The notes under the pieces are model-generated. The model saw only the letters and a list, made by a program, of their open reading frames with translations. It did no database searches and was not told the DNA's origin. A program made the position numbers and the translations under genes. From Chrysopilus asiliformis (taxonomy: Eukaryota > Arthropoda > Insecta > Diptera > Rhagionidae), in contig OZ035962.1 of assembly GCA_964034945.1 (NCBI GenBank), forward strand, positions 46,284,386 through 46,348,385: a stretch of DNA of 64,000 nucleotides, written 5' to 3'. Positions 1 through 10,078 of the stretch are shown one piece after another. How positions within the stretch are numbered: position 1 is the first letter of the stretch; the number at the start of each line of letters is the position of its first letter.

Positions 1-102
1 GTACTTACGGCAACAAAACCATATATGGAATTAAAGGTAATTGTTGTGGCTATAACTTAGAAATAATTTCGACTTGACGTCTGTTGACGGGCACAAGTTA
101 TG

Positions 103-500
103 ATCTTTCAAACTTCAAATTTATATGAAAAAAGTGTTCCTAATAGATATTTAATTATAATTAACTTAAAAATAGTTCAGGTTCCAAATTAACTCAGAAT
201 TATAGGGAATGATCCACTCATTCAAATAAAAAAAAAACGAATGTAAAATCTTAGAAAAAGTTGTGTTCACTTAAAGTTGGTAAAAAATCAAGAAATTTAC
301 TTTTTGGCAAAATTTAAAAAAAGTTTCTATTTCAATGCTTCCGCAAAGACACATTTTTAAAGATATTGACCTAATATTTTTTATTTCCGACTTTTGAACT
401 ATTTACTATCAAATTTGATAAAAAAAAAATCAAATTGGTTATCACAAAAAAATTGAATTTTGGCCAATGGATTTTAATCCTGAACCACTGTGCGCCGTTG
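103..500 (+). repeat. Interspersed AT-rich repeat, left copy of an inverted pair
   Basis: This sequence matches, as reverse complement, positions about 3945-4315. Shared landmarks include GTGTTCCTAATAGATATT, CAATGCTTCCGCAAAGAC and TGAACCACTGTGCG read here, and their complements at the other copy. The two copies differ by scattered substitutions and small indels. They bracket the five left-hand Nrx-IV exons. I do not recognise the family; it has no coding capacity. Positions 501-787 show no other feature. Confidence 0.75.
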
Positions 501-787
501 CGTCTCTCATGTTAGACAGTATATTTCTTCCTCTGTTTCACATGTATTAGATTCCTTCGTGGTCTATGTAAATTGTTCAATCTTGACATCCCAAAATTTG
601 GGTATTTCTGGGTTATTGTTCTCAGTTACATCGGTTTTTTTTACCATTTAATGTATGGAGTTTGTTTTCTGTATGCTAATACCCTATTCGGAATCGCCAA
701 ATTCCCAAATTCCCCAAAATCGCTGATGCCAAATTCCCCAAAATCACTGACCAAAACACTTCTGGGTACAGTCACAAAAAAATCAAA

Positions 788-895
788 TAAATAAATAAAT
801 ATATATATAAATATATATATATAAATATATATATATAAATATATATATATATAAATATATATATATAAATATATATATATAAATATATATATAAA
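788..895. repeat. TA-rich minisatellite next to a splice donor
   Basis: About 108 bp of alternating AT with interspersed AAAT spacers, for example ATATATATAAATATATAT, repeated. It begins a few bases inside the intron, just after the donor of the Nrx-IV exon ending at 902. Confidence 0.9.
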
Positions 896-901
896 ACATA
901 C

Positions 902-1341
902 CGTTGCATGAAATAATACTGCACTTTCGATCGTAGTTTTGAATTCTAAATATATATCGCCTGAATGACCCATGTCGAATGGCGGCAAGTCAATAGTTGC
1001 ATCACTAATTCGAAATGTTACCATATTACTAAATAAATTGTCTCCCTCGCATCTTAAGGAGCCTAGAGTGTAGCGGCCTACTTTTTCATCTAGTGGGGTG
1101 CCAGTGTCACCAAAACGGACGGCCTTTACTGGTAAGTTCTCTTTTTCACGTATGTCACCTCCATCTTCAAGCCATTCAAAACTATTTGAATCGCAATTAC
1201 ACCACTTTGTCGGATCTTTACATTTGCCCAAAATACCACATTCACATTTACGTGATCCAGGTAAGCCACCAGCCCAATAATCCATTGGTCTGTTATGGCG
1301 TGATACCCACCAAGAAAACGGATGAAACGAATTGATATCAG
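902..1341 (-). CDS. Nrx-IV: Neurexin-IV exon: end of fibrinogen-like region and start of laminin-G 3
   Basis: This 440-nt exon starts after a TTGTTTTAG acceptor (phase 1) and ends at CATGCAACG|GTATGT (phase 0). It encodes the cysteine-rich stretch with FSWWVSRHNRP, MDYWAGGLPGSRKCECG and CKDPTKWCNCDS, then TLGSLRCEGD, then the start of a laminin-G domain (FDMGHSGDIYLEFKTT, ending LFHAT). This matches the Drosophila Nrx-IV order very closely. The protein is a membrane receptor of the Caspr type in septate junctions and at neuron-glia contacts. An open frame continues past the donor into the TA repeat, but that is intron. The next exon lies beyond the left edge. Confidence 0.95.
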
Positions 1342-1412
1342 CTAAAACAACATATAGAAATATATATATATAAATATTAAATAAAAGATATCCCTTGTTT
1401 AAAAAGGCTTAC

Positions 1413-1616
1413 AAGGCGAATTAAATAATCTTGAAGATCGACAAGCATATGTTAATCTTTGCCAACAATGATGAGATCTATTTAAAAGTGCCTCAATTTG
1501 ATGCAAATCAGCTTCATATATAATCGTTTGCTCGAAAGATCCAGGTTCTTGAAACCCATCAACAGTTGTTGTATGTTCCTGACTATGACCGACCACAGTA
1601 ATAATACGCCCATCGG
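1413..1616 (-). CDS. Nrx-IV: Neurexin-IV exon: fibrinogen-like region, middle
   Basis: A 204-nt exon, acceptor TTTTAG|CCGATGG, donor CGCCTT|GTAAGC, phase 1 at both ends. It encodes DGRIITVVGHSQEHTTTV, DGFQEPGSFEQTI and LLNRSHHCWQRL, ending RSSRLFNSP. The conserved HSQEHTTTVDGFQEPGSF block is characteristic of Nrx-IV/Caspr proteins. The intron to the next exon is 71 nt (1342-1412). Small introns of this size are typical of flies. Confidence 0.95.
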
Positions 1617-1684
1617 CTAAAAGATATTAAAGGTTGTTTAAGATATCCGTTTCTGTTAATATTTAATTTTTATTATTATCTTAC

Positions 1685-1810
1685 CATTGAATTCACATGT
1701 GACTGGAAACGGTTTAAGTGGTCCACTGCCATCGACATCAATAAATGTATTAACCCTTTGCTGCACAGACTGAACATTTTTTAAAGCTTGGCACGAGAGA
1801 GGATTGCGTG
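1685..1810 (-). CDS. Nrx-IV: Neurexin-IV exon: start of fibrinogen-like region
   Basis: A 126-nt exon, acceptor TTCTTTAAG|CACGC, donor TCAATG|GTAAG, phase 1 to phase 1. It encodes RNPLSCQALKNVQSVQQ, RVNTFIDVDGSGPLKPFP and VTCEFN. It is too short for a long open frame, but it joins in phase to both neighbours and follows the Drosophila protein closely. Flanking introns are 51 nt (1811-1861) and 68 nt (1617-1684). Confidence 0.93.
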
Positions 1811-1861
1811 CTTAAAGAAAACTTATTAATAATTTTCCAAACAGTTAGGTGAATATAATAC

Positions 1862-3040
1862 ATGTATGACAAACAGCTCCAGAATATCCCGTATTTTTGC
1901 AATCACAGAAAAATTCTATTGAATTTTGATTACAAATTCCATTATGCTGACAAGGATTTGGATTACATCTATCTATCATCTGGCATGCATCAACTATAAC
2001 ATCACCCTCACAGCAAAAATCTTCACCCTGCACCCAATCACTTGGTAGTTTGTAGTTACCATCTACTAATATTTGTCGCATACACCCGACAAAACCATCT
2101 CTAGAAACTCCGCCCGCAATGTTATAAATAAGACCAGTCGATATTTCAATAACTTTTATCGTTGTCATTGGAGTTTGGTCTATATCAAGTGTTAACTTAT
2201 TACGTGTTATTGTAAGCACTAATGAATGCCATCGACCATCATTAAATTGTTCTTCATAATTATCAAGTATAATTAAGGGCTGCGAACCTAGTGACAAAGC
2301 AATTTTAACTTTTCCTTCATCGAGATAAAGTTTCACAAATCCATGAGAAGCAAACTCGTGGTACAACATCATTCCTTTATCTTCATATGTTCGAAAATAA
2401 AATGACACATTCATTTGTTTCTGCGCTTCATACCCCTTTAATCGAACATATGAACTCCTAGTTAAAAATGAAACCGGATATACAGGTGGAGATGGGCACG
2501 CATAAATTGCATTGAATGTTTCATATCGAAGAGCCTGATTCAGTGCGAAAGATTCTTTCATCTCATATATAAAATCTGTATGATTTAAAAACAAATTTTC
2601 AATACACCCAGAATAATTCTGAGTAACAACCATGCCTTCTTGCACATACGGAACACCGCCAATAAATAATGCTCTATTCAAATTTAATCGGTCAAACTCT
2701 CCTTTTAAACGGCCTCTAATGATCACTCGATCAACCAAAAACACAATTTCTCTTCGGTTTCTAGAAATCACAACATCATGCCAAACGTTATCATCTAATA
2801 AACTGCCAACCGATAAGGATGTCATAATTCCTGATCCCAAGTCCATATTTAAAACCATGCGATTATCTTTTAACTGCAGGGCTAAATAATCCCCCTGGGT
2901 TCCTCGAGAATATAAAATTATACCATTGGCATTTGCAGTTTTAAAGCGAAACCGTATTGATTCTCGGGTTGAGATAATTGGATCACGTAAAAGATCAAAG
3001 CGCACCAAACTTGTTCCATTGAAGTAAAGGTTATGAGCAA
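1862..3040 (-). CDS. Nrx-IV: Neurexin-IV exon: laminin-G 1, laminin-G 2 and EGF domain
   Basis: A 1179-nt exon, acceptor TTTTCTTCAG|TTGCTC (phase 1), donor CATACAT|GTATTA (phase 1). It encodes laminin-G 1 (LYFNGTSLVRFDLLRDP, RFRFKTANANGIILYSRG, SVGSLLDDNVWHDVVISR, CIENLF), laminin-G 2 (FLTRSSYVRLKGYEAQ, FNDGRWHSLVLTI, GFVGCMRQI), then one EGF domain with cysteines in CNPNPCQHNGICNQNS and FFCDCKNTGYSGAVC. No break is seen. Joined to the neighbours it reads CHT-S-RNPLSC across the 51-nt intron, as expected. The donor is weak (GTATTA). Confidence 0.96.
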
Positions 3041-3092
3041 CTGAAGAAAAACAAAGTTAAAGAGAGATTAAGATTAAAAGTTTAAAAAATAC

Positions 3093-3234
3093 CATAATCA
3101 CAGCCATACAGCTCCACTCTTAGAGAGATGCGATCACGCCAACGCGTCGGATTTATTCTTACCCATTGCGCAATAATTGGCACTTCAAAGTTGTTATATT
3201 GTATTGTATCGCTATCCATGTTGCCTTTGAACAT
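3093..3234 (-). CDS. Nrx-IV: Neurexin-IV exon: C-terminal part of discoidin (F5/8C) domain
   Basis: A 142-nt exon, acceptor TTTTTTGCAG|ATGTTC (phase 0), donor GATTATG|GTATTT (phase 1). It encodes FKGNMDSDTIQYNNFEVP, IIAQWVRINPTRWRDRI and SLRVELYGCDY, the end of the discoidin domain. The phase-0 start fits both alternative exons far to the right (60952-61148 and 61381-61577), so either can be spliced to it. Between them lies an intron of about 57.7 kb. The downstream intron is 52 nt. Confidence 0.95.
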
Positions 3235-3445
3235 CTGCAAAAAAGAAGATTTGTTATATAAAAAAAACTTATCAGTACAATGGTTTGTGTGTTTGTAAGT
3301 ATCAAATCAAGATTCACAGTTACATTTTTACCCAATTCAATATTTTTATTCCAATAGTTGAAAACACTAAAAAAAGCAGTGATCAATCCTAATATAAAAA
3401 GCATAACTAATCCACCTAGCGGTGAGATATCTTAATATCTTAATA

Positions 3446-3772
3446 TAGAAAAATGGATGTTTGTTTGTCTGTTACAAAACTCAAAAACTACTGGACCGAT
3501 TTTTACGCGATTTTTTGCAAAATGATCTGCGTTGCCAGGAGGAGGTTTTTAGCCATGTTGGATATTTGAAATTCGAAACAGAAGGTCCTGAAAAGATAAT
3601 GCAAATATCCTTTTTCCCCGAAAAAATTGGCATTATGGGGTTTTTGGGGTCGCTGATTCCGAATCTGGTGTTGGAATTTCAAAATTCGAAACGGAAGGTC
3701 CTGTAAGCATATCGTTTTTTCCCATTTTTAAGTTATTTATGGTTTTTTGGCATTCTAAAATTTATGAACACA
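3446..3772 (+). mobile_element. Short Helitron-like element, 122-bp-repeat family
   Basis: It begins ATATAGAAAAATGGATGT followed by a short GTTTGTCTGTT run and CTACTGGACCGATTTTTACG. It holds about two minisatellite units (GGGGTTTTTGGGGTCGCTGA, CGAAACGGAAGGTCCTGTAA) and ends near the block GGTTTTTTGGCATTCTAAAA. It is the same family as 13737-21057 and 57892-60669, in opposite orientation. The typical end with GGGTCTGCTAG is missing. Confidence 0.7.
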
Positions 3773-3944
3773 CGTGAAATCTGAGTAATACAAATAAAAC
3801 TATTGCACGTTAATGATTTCACGGGACTATCTCCGTTAACAATTAATAAATTTTACACGTTGTCTTTATTTAATGCATCACGGAATTCGCCTCTGACCGC
3901 TTCGCAAACCCTACCCATGGGTCGGCCTTTAGCCTCCCCCTCTC

Positions 3945-4315
3945 CGTCGCACAGTGGTTCACGATTAAAATCCATTGGCAAAAATTCAATTTTTTTGTGA
4001 TAACCAATTTGAATTTTTTTGATCAAATTTAGATAGTTCAAAAGTAGGGAATCGAAAAAAAATAGGTCAATATATTTAAAAATGTGTCTTTGCGGAAGCA
4101 TTGAAATAGAAACTTTTTTTAAATTTTGCCAAAAAGTAAATTTCTTGGTTTTTTCCCAACTTTAAGTGAACACAAGTTTCACATTTGAATTGGTGGATCT
4201 TTCCCTATAATTCTGACTTAATTTGGAACCTGAACTATTTTTGAGTGAATTATAATTAAATATTTATTAGGAACACTTTTTTCATATAAATTTTAAGTTT
4301 GAAAGATTATAAGTA
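3945..4315 (-). repeat. Interspersed AT-rich repeat, right copy of an inverted pair
   Basis: Reverse-complement partner of 103-500. It runs from CAGTGGTTCACGATTAAAAT to CATATAAATTTTAAGTTTG. Positions 3773-3944 are unassigned and have GC-rich patches (GGTCGGCCTTTAGCCTCC). Positions 4316-4937 are also unassigned apart from a local cluster of CTCGAGATT motifs near 4525-4620. Confidence 0.75.
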
Positions 4316-4937
4316 GAGACCGGATTATATGCAACTTGAAAAAGTTAACAAGGAAAGATTCCGAAAATTAAATTTTATTTAATACAATTTCGAAGTGTTA
4401 TACAATGCTGGCTGGTTAAAACCTGCTCTTAGACATCAATCTTTGTATTTTTATAATTTTATGACCTGCATTGAAAGTGTTATGACACACATATAGAGTT
4501 GCGGATTTCCCGAGAAAATCACAATCTCGAGATTTGGGATTTCCCGAAATGATGAAAATTTTAATTCTCGAGATTCCGAAATGTTAAAAACTTTGATTCT
4601 CGAGATTCGGGATGGAAAATCTTGAAAATTCCTCGAGGAATCCCTTCGGGAAATTCCCGAACCGCAACTCTACACACATATAAGTCATAGCCGAAAGTTT
4701 TATCGCATGCAGGTTTTTCATAGCTGACAGTTTTATGACATCTAGGTGTGCTACACAGGTGCACATAATATGTTGATTTGATAATTATTGTGCTGGAAAT
4801 TTGATCCTTAATTACCCGTAACAAGGATAACTTATGTACTATAAAATCCACATATCTCTGCGAATAAATCGAGGGTTTTCCCCAAACTTTATATAGTCAA
4901 TTTACAAAAAAAAATTGTTACCTGCTATCCAACGTCT

Positions 4938-4946
4938 TATAAATAG
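4938..4946 (+). promoter_or_regulatory. TATA-box-like site before the RAG1-like gene
   Basis: TATAAATAG lies 39 bp before the first ATG of the transposase-like frame at 4985. The spacing allows a short 5' leader. This is a motif match only. Confidence 0.35.
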
Positions 4947-4984
4947 AGTGAAATTTTAATATTCCTTTCATTATCGAATTCAAC

Positions 4985-6957
4985 ATGGAAGCGTTCGGTT
5001 ATAAAGAATTGGCAAAAGTGTATTTGAAAAACAAAAACAAAAAAGATTTAGTTTGCTTCATTAAAACAAAATACCCTTTTGATTCTTGCAACATCGTCAC
5101 CCAGGTGGAGATCCTGAAGAACATATACAACTTCACTGATAATTTAATCAGGCGTTATAAATCAGTTGATTACAACAAAAACATTTTGTTTAAGCGTTTT
5201 GAAGACTGGATGACTCGAAATCTTATTTTCGAAGATGTCTTAGACTCAACTAACGAGAGCAGCAGAACAGCAGGAAGACCATCAAAATCATTCGAATAAA
5301 GGAGCAGCAATAGATCGCGAAGACGAAAATTGAAAGAATTAAATGAGGAAATTGGTGATAGAACTGTTGAGGACGCATTTATACGTCAGTTGCGCTCACA
5401 AAAGAAATATATGAAAGCGGATATAATTGGTAAATTTGTTAATGCTAGTCCAGTAAGAGCAAAAAGGATTCTGAAGAGCATACCAACACCAAGCGAAGAA
5501 AATAAATTCACACCTGAGGAGGCATTGGCGCTATTCCTAGATTTGAAGTTAACGAAACAACAATATATTCAACTGCGATTACGAGCAAATGAGAAGAGAT
5601 CAAATCTTTATCCATCATATCATGAACTTATCGCTGCCAAAAAATATTGTTATCCACCGAAGGACACTATTACCATAACACCAATATCAGTACAAGTCCA
5701 ACTCCAATCTCTTCTTGACCACACAGCAGAAATATTGATTGAATCTTTGAAGGAGAAGAGCTACGAAAGTACGGACACTGCAAACTTACCCTATTCTGCA
5801 AATGGGGTTGTGACGGTTCGTCTGGCCAAAAAGAGTAAAAACAAGCTCTAGATGAAGAAATTTCAAACATAGATCTTTTTATGGTATCACTTGTACCTTT
5901 GCAATTGAGGAAAAATTTGGAAGACTCAGAACTATCAACGAGCACACCGCAAACAATTGACGTTTGGAGTAACGTCACACCATCTTCAACCAAATACTGC
6001 AGGACAATAAAATCTGCATTTATTAAATCCCAAATGGTATTACTACAGTACAGCCACTGCAAATTGAGATAGAAGGGCAACAAATAGAAATAAAATACGA
6101 ATTATTATTGACAATGATAGATGGCAAAGTTGGTCAGGCATTAACCAACACCAAGGCTGCATCCAGTTGTATAATATGTCAGACAACATCAAGTAAATTA
6201 AGTCAAGAACCATCGATATCATCAATTAATATTTCAGCATATGAGTTTTTTTTTATGGAACACATTCTTAAACTCAGCTATGATCTGGAGTTTGGAGCTT
6301 CCGGATCAGTAAGAAACAATATCGAAAATACTCAAAAAAGGGATTCAAAAAAGAAACACGTTCAGCAAGAATTTCGAAAATTGGGATTAATAATAGACCA
6401 ACCAAAACAAGGTGCTGGCAATACAAATGATAGTAATACAGCAAGAAGACTTTTTTAGACCCCGAGATAACTTCTGAAATAACAGTAGTAGGTTTAAGTT
6501 TGATCTACAATTTCAAAATAATACTGGAAGTAATTGCTTGTAATAAAGCAATAAACTTGGAAAATTTGCCAAGGACACTGCAGAAATATATAACAAAAAT
6601 TACCCATGGAGAAAAATGCCACAAACAGTCCACAAAATATTATATCATGGCGAAGACATCATCAGAAATAATCTACTACCACTTGGAGATCTATCAGAAG
6701 AAGCTCAAGAAAAAAGGAATAAAGACTACAGGTATTTCAGAGAACATAACACCAGGAAAATGTCAAGGAATAGCGCAAATGAAGACTTATTTAACATATT
6801 GCTCGTAACATCAGACCCATTCGTTTCGAGTATTAGACACCAATGGAAATCGCCACATTTGGAATTAGATGAAGAAGCTAAAAAGTTACTACATGATACA
6901 AACCCCTCTCAAATTATAGATGAAATACAAGAATTACCCCTAGACAAAATTTAATTA
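4985..6957 (+). pseudogene. Broken RAG1/Transib-like DDE transposase gene
   Basis: The reading frame is recoverable but has one in-frame TAA at 5297-5299 and at least four frameshifts (near 5790-5810, 6045-6055, 6455, and 6580-6610), plus a TAA at about 5833. Segments in order: an N-terminal region ending GRPSKSFE; a middle block (LYPSYHELIAAKKYCYPP, LQSLLDHTAEIL); CKWGCDGSSG at about 5797, like the RAG1 motif holding the first catalytic Asp; LLTMIDGKVGQ with CIIC about 20 residues on, like the second Asp followed by a CxxC; NTNDSNTARRLF; then VHKILYHGEDII (HxxxxH, as in the RAG1 zinc-binding histidines) and LSEEAQEKRNKDYRYF, matching the region with the catalytic Glu. The end is LPLDKI at 6953. 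Similar uncharacterised proteins occur in many arthropod genomes. The RAG1 relation is my inference from motif order. No terminal repeats were found. Confidence 0.7.
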
Positions 6958-7405
6958 ACGATCGATGTTAATGAAATCTGTATGATAAACCAATTTTAGT
7001 TAAATTGTTATTTAATTTGGTGTTACTAATAAAATCCACTTTAACAATAAATATACTATGTTTAACTACTTATAGAATTTCACAAAAATTTAATAATAGT
7101 ATGATATTTCGAAATTATTCAAATCAAAGCAACTACTTTTTCCCACTAAAGAATGAACAGAACATAAAAAGTTGAATTTTATTTTACAACTAGCTTGCAA
7201 AAACCCGGCGTTGCCCGGGTAGTATTATAATAAATTTTTGAATATGAAAAAATCTTTTTTTTTCAAAAGTATTTTGATGTATAGAAAAATTATGCAGTAC
7301 AGTGGTGGCTCGATAATTCGGACAATTGCAAACCGGACGTTGTCCGAATTATCGATTTGTCCGAATTACTAAAACCTATATATTTCCATCTTAATTTTTG
7401 ATTTA

Positions 7406-8197
7406 AACATAACAAAAGCTATAATTATACCCGTATGGTGAAACCAAAGGGTATGTTAACTTTGCCTTACCGTTTGTAACGCCAAGATCCCGTCATCACA
7501 CACAAAAATGAATTACTCCAGTGTGTTTAGAATGTTAAAAATAATTAATTTTTGCATGTCCGTCCGCCCGTCTGTCCGTCTGTGGCGTGGATTGCGAGCG
7601 CACGGATTGAGCTACAGACTTGAAAGTTTGCACAGATCCGTTTTTCGTAAAATGCTTCAAGTTTGAACTTCAAAGTTTGACTTCAAAGTGGAATTTTGGT
7701 ACAACTGTTCGAATTTTGATACGAATATCACCATACGGGTTTTCAATAATTGCCAGATTGGGAATTATAGCTTTTGTTATGTTTGCAAATCTGAAAATTA
7801 TTGACAACCCGTATGGTGATATGGCATTGTTCGAAGTTTTATTGAACAGCGAACAGTTGTATCAAAATTCCAAAGTCAAACTTTTCAAAAAGATTTTTTA
7901 AAATTTATTCCAATCGGATTTTGATGTATGGGAGTTTTATGTAGAATAATATCCTAAATAACTTTTGTTCTTGCACTTTTTTGGTAAGATGCATCGTTTT
8001 TTAGATATTCGCAAAAAACGTTTTTGTTCGTATGGGGGGTAACCCCTCTAATGGTCCGTTTTTGCTCATTAACGAACTTAGCCTTGCATTTTACGAGAAA
8101 CTAATCTGCGTAAAATTTCAAGTCTCTAGCTCAATCCGTGCGCCCGCAATCGGCGCCACGGACGGACAGACAGACGGACGGACGGAAAGACTTCTAA
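7406..8197 (-). mobile_element. DINE-1-like (Helentron-derived) copy, split by another copy
   Basis: The 3' end AACATAACAAAAGCTATAAT (read on plus) is at 7406-7425, and the remainder resumes at 7784 as TGCAAATCTG. It runs through the conserved GATTTTGATGTATGGGAG region and a short (GACAGACG)n tract, then stops near 8197 without its TATACCC end. An opposite-strand copy sits at 7426-7783. 8200-8465 shows nothing recognisable. Confidence 0.75.
7426..7783 (+). mobile_element. DINE-1-like copy nested in 7406-8197
   Basis: It starts TATACCCGTATGGTGAAACC, has AAAGGGTAT (sub-terminal inverted repeat), TTTGTAACGCCAAGATCCCG, a CATGTCCGTCCGCCCGTCTG microsatellite, and ends with hairpin ATTGCCAGATTGGGAAT then GCTTTTGTTATGTT. 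It is shorter than the usual 570-590 bp through an internal deletion. It was inserted between two T bases of the surrounding copy, with no target duplication. Confidence 0.85.
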
Positions 8198-8744
8198 CGC
8201 TATTGCCTTTCTTTAATTTATTTAAAATTTTAAGTTTTTCTTTTATTGTTAGGAAGTTGTGTTTAATTTTATTAATTAGAGCCATAGTTAGTTATTTAAA
8301 CTAATTAGAGTCATAGTTAGTTTTTGAAAAAACAACTGCCTCTGAACAAGAATATGAAGGAAACTGACTAAACATAACCAAATTCTACGTACATACATAT
8401 ACGTATCTGTATTCGTATTATACCGTTAATCGCGAGAAGTCTTTGGTGAATATATGTGACAGGTTCAAATACGATATTTTACCTAGTGTCCGGATTACTG
8501 AGTCAGACTTTTTGTCTTATGTCCGAATTACAGAGTCTTTAATATTAAAAACTTTCTGTCCGAATTACTGAGGTGTCCGAATTACCAAGTGTCCGAATTA
8601 TCGAGCCACCACTGTATATTTCAAATAATTTTTCGTTCATATTTTTTTTGGTTTTCAAGAAAATTATCGCCAGATACTTAAGATTTTTGCATTTATGTTG
8701 TAACATATGTTGACCATCCATAAAATAGTTTGAGAGATAGCTGA

Positions 8745-9090
8745 GGAGGGGACTGGTCGAAAATTTACCTTGACAGATAACCTATCCAACAATAAAAATC
8801 GTATAAAAATATGTTCTGTAGTTTAGGAGATAGCAGGAAAGGGGGCTCGCACCATGTATAGCGGAGTAGTTTGAGTGGATGAAAATTTATTTTATGATTG
8901 ACCTGCCCAACACTGAAAACCGTATTCAAATCCCTTCAGTGGTTCAGAAGATAACAGGCGAGGGGGTGAAAGGGGAGCCGATGCCGCGACCACACTTAAT
9001 TATGAACCGTGGTCATGATACATAGTCTATGTTGGTGCAGTAGTTCTTGAGTTTATACGTTACTCGATCTCACAAACCAAAAAAAAATTC
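8745..9090 (+). repeat. Long direct repeat, first copy
   Basis: This block (GACTGGTCGAAAATTTACCT, TTGAGTGGATGAAAATTT, CAGTGGTTCAGAAGATAACA, GTGCAGTAGTTCTTGAGTTT) recurs at 10182-10510 in the same orientation with about 10% differences. It contains pieces typical of the 5' parts of Helitron-like elements. No coding capacity. Confidence 0.75.
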
Positions 9091-9179
9091 TAACTATCTC
9101 ATAAACAAAAAAAAAACGCTCTCACACCCCAATAAGTTTGTTCCTGCACTCCAGATTGGGGACCTCCACACTATATGAG

Positions 9180-9760
9180 AATCATATTGAAGTATATTAG
9201 ATTTAGTTGTAACGTATCCAACCAATCGCTGGACACAAAAATGAACTACACCAGGGTGTTTTGGGATGACAAAAGATTTTGATTTTGGCATGCCCGACCG
9301 TCTGTCTCTCTGTCGTCTGTCCGTATATATATCCGTGAATATCATAATTTTCGGAAGGATTGAGCTAGAGATTTGAAATATTTACAGTTGCGTTTCTCGT
9401 AAATGGCAATGCTAAGTTCTTGAACTGGCAAAATCGGACCATTCCCTTCTCCATATAAATGAAACTTTTTTCGCAATTTTCTCGAAAACGGTGAATCGCA
9501 TTGAAAAATTTATAAAGCTAAAATATCTTTTGAATATGATTTTATATAACTTATCTATACATCAAAATTCAGTTAAACTACCTCTTTCCCCTCCCCGATA
9601 CAAATTAAATACTTTTTCCTTATTTTCTCGAAAACGGTGCATCGTATCGAAAAGTTTATAAAGAGGAAATGTGTTTAGAATATGATTGTATACAACTTAT
9701 CTATCCAGTTGGACCACTACTACCTCCCTCTCCCATAAAAATAGATTTTTTTTTAAATAA
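9180..9760 (+). mobile_element. Diverged DINE-1-like copy
   Basis: It keeps the DINE order: CACAAAAATGAACTACACCA, a short CCGTCTGTC tract at about 9298-9322, GGATTGAGCTAGAGATTTGA, then CTCGAAAACGGTG. The sequence is well diverged from the young copies and lacks clear ends. A fragment of the same subfamily is at about 24715-24960. 9760-10078 shows nothing recognisable. Confidence 0.5.
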
Positions 9761-10078
9761 ACGAGTTGGTCGGTGACAAAATACATTATTTAAATTCGTT
9801 CTCCACAAAATGAATAATTTAAATGATCAAATCGCACAAAAACAGTGGATGAATAAAGGAAATTTGTGTTGATGCAAGTCTAGAATCAATGTGCCGCGTG
9901 GAAATCACAATGTTTTGGAAAAAAGCACAAAATTCAACATCAATCCATTTAATTTCATTTGGTCACTGAGTCCTTGATTCACTTCGTTGATCACAAAATA
10001 AAATACTTTCGACGATTTAAAAGTGGGAAAAACAGCGATAATTTGCTCACTATAAACGCTTCGCATCGATCATCAATG

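Larger units (their letters stand above)
7300..8614. mobile_element. pogo/Tigger-like MITE with TA target duplication
   Basis: The ends are a 25-bp perfect inverted repeat starting CAGTGGTGGCTCGATAATTC, flanked by TA (7298-7299 and 8615-8616). Several copies of GTCCGAATTA lie just inside both ends, more on the right (about 8480-8600), and look like binding-site clusters. No transposase frame is present. The middle is filled by the DINE pair at 7406-8197. Confidence 0.8.

Noticed and set aside
573..794. 73-codon plus-strand frame
   Set aside because: Lies in intron sequence, has CCCCAAAATC-type internal repeats and no recognisable domain.
3159..3404. 81-codon frame starting MLFILGLITAFFSV, like a signal peptide
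   Set aside because: It crosses the exon in the wrong frame; the correct frame with acceptor at 3235 gives conserved discoidin sequence.
4561..4851. 96-codon minus-strand frame
   Set aside because: Built on repeated CTCGAGATT motifs and AT-rich sequence; no domain.
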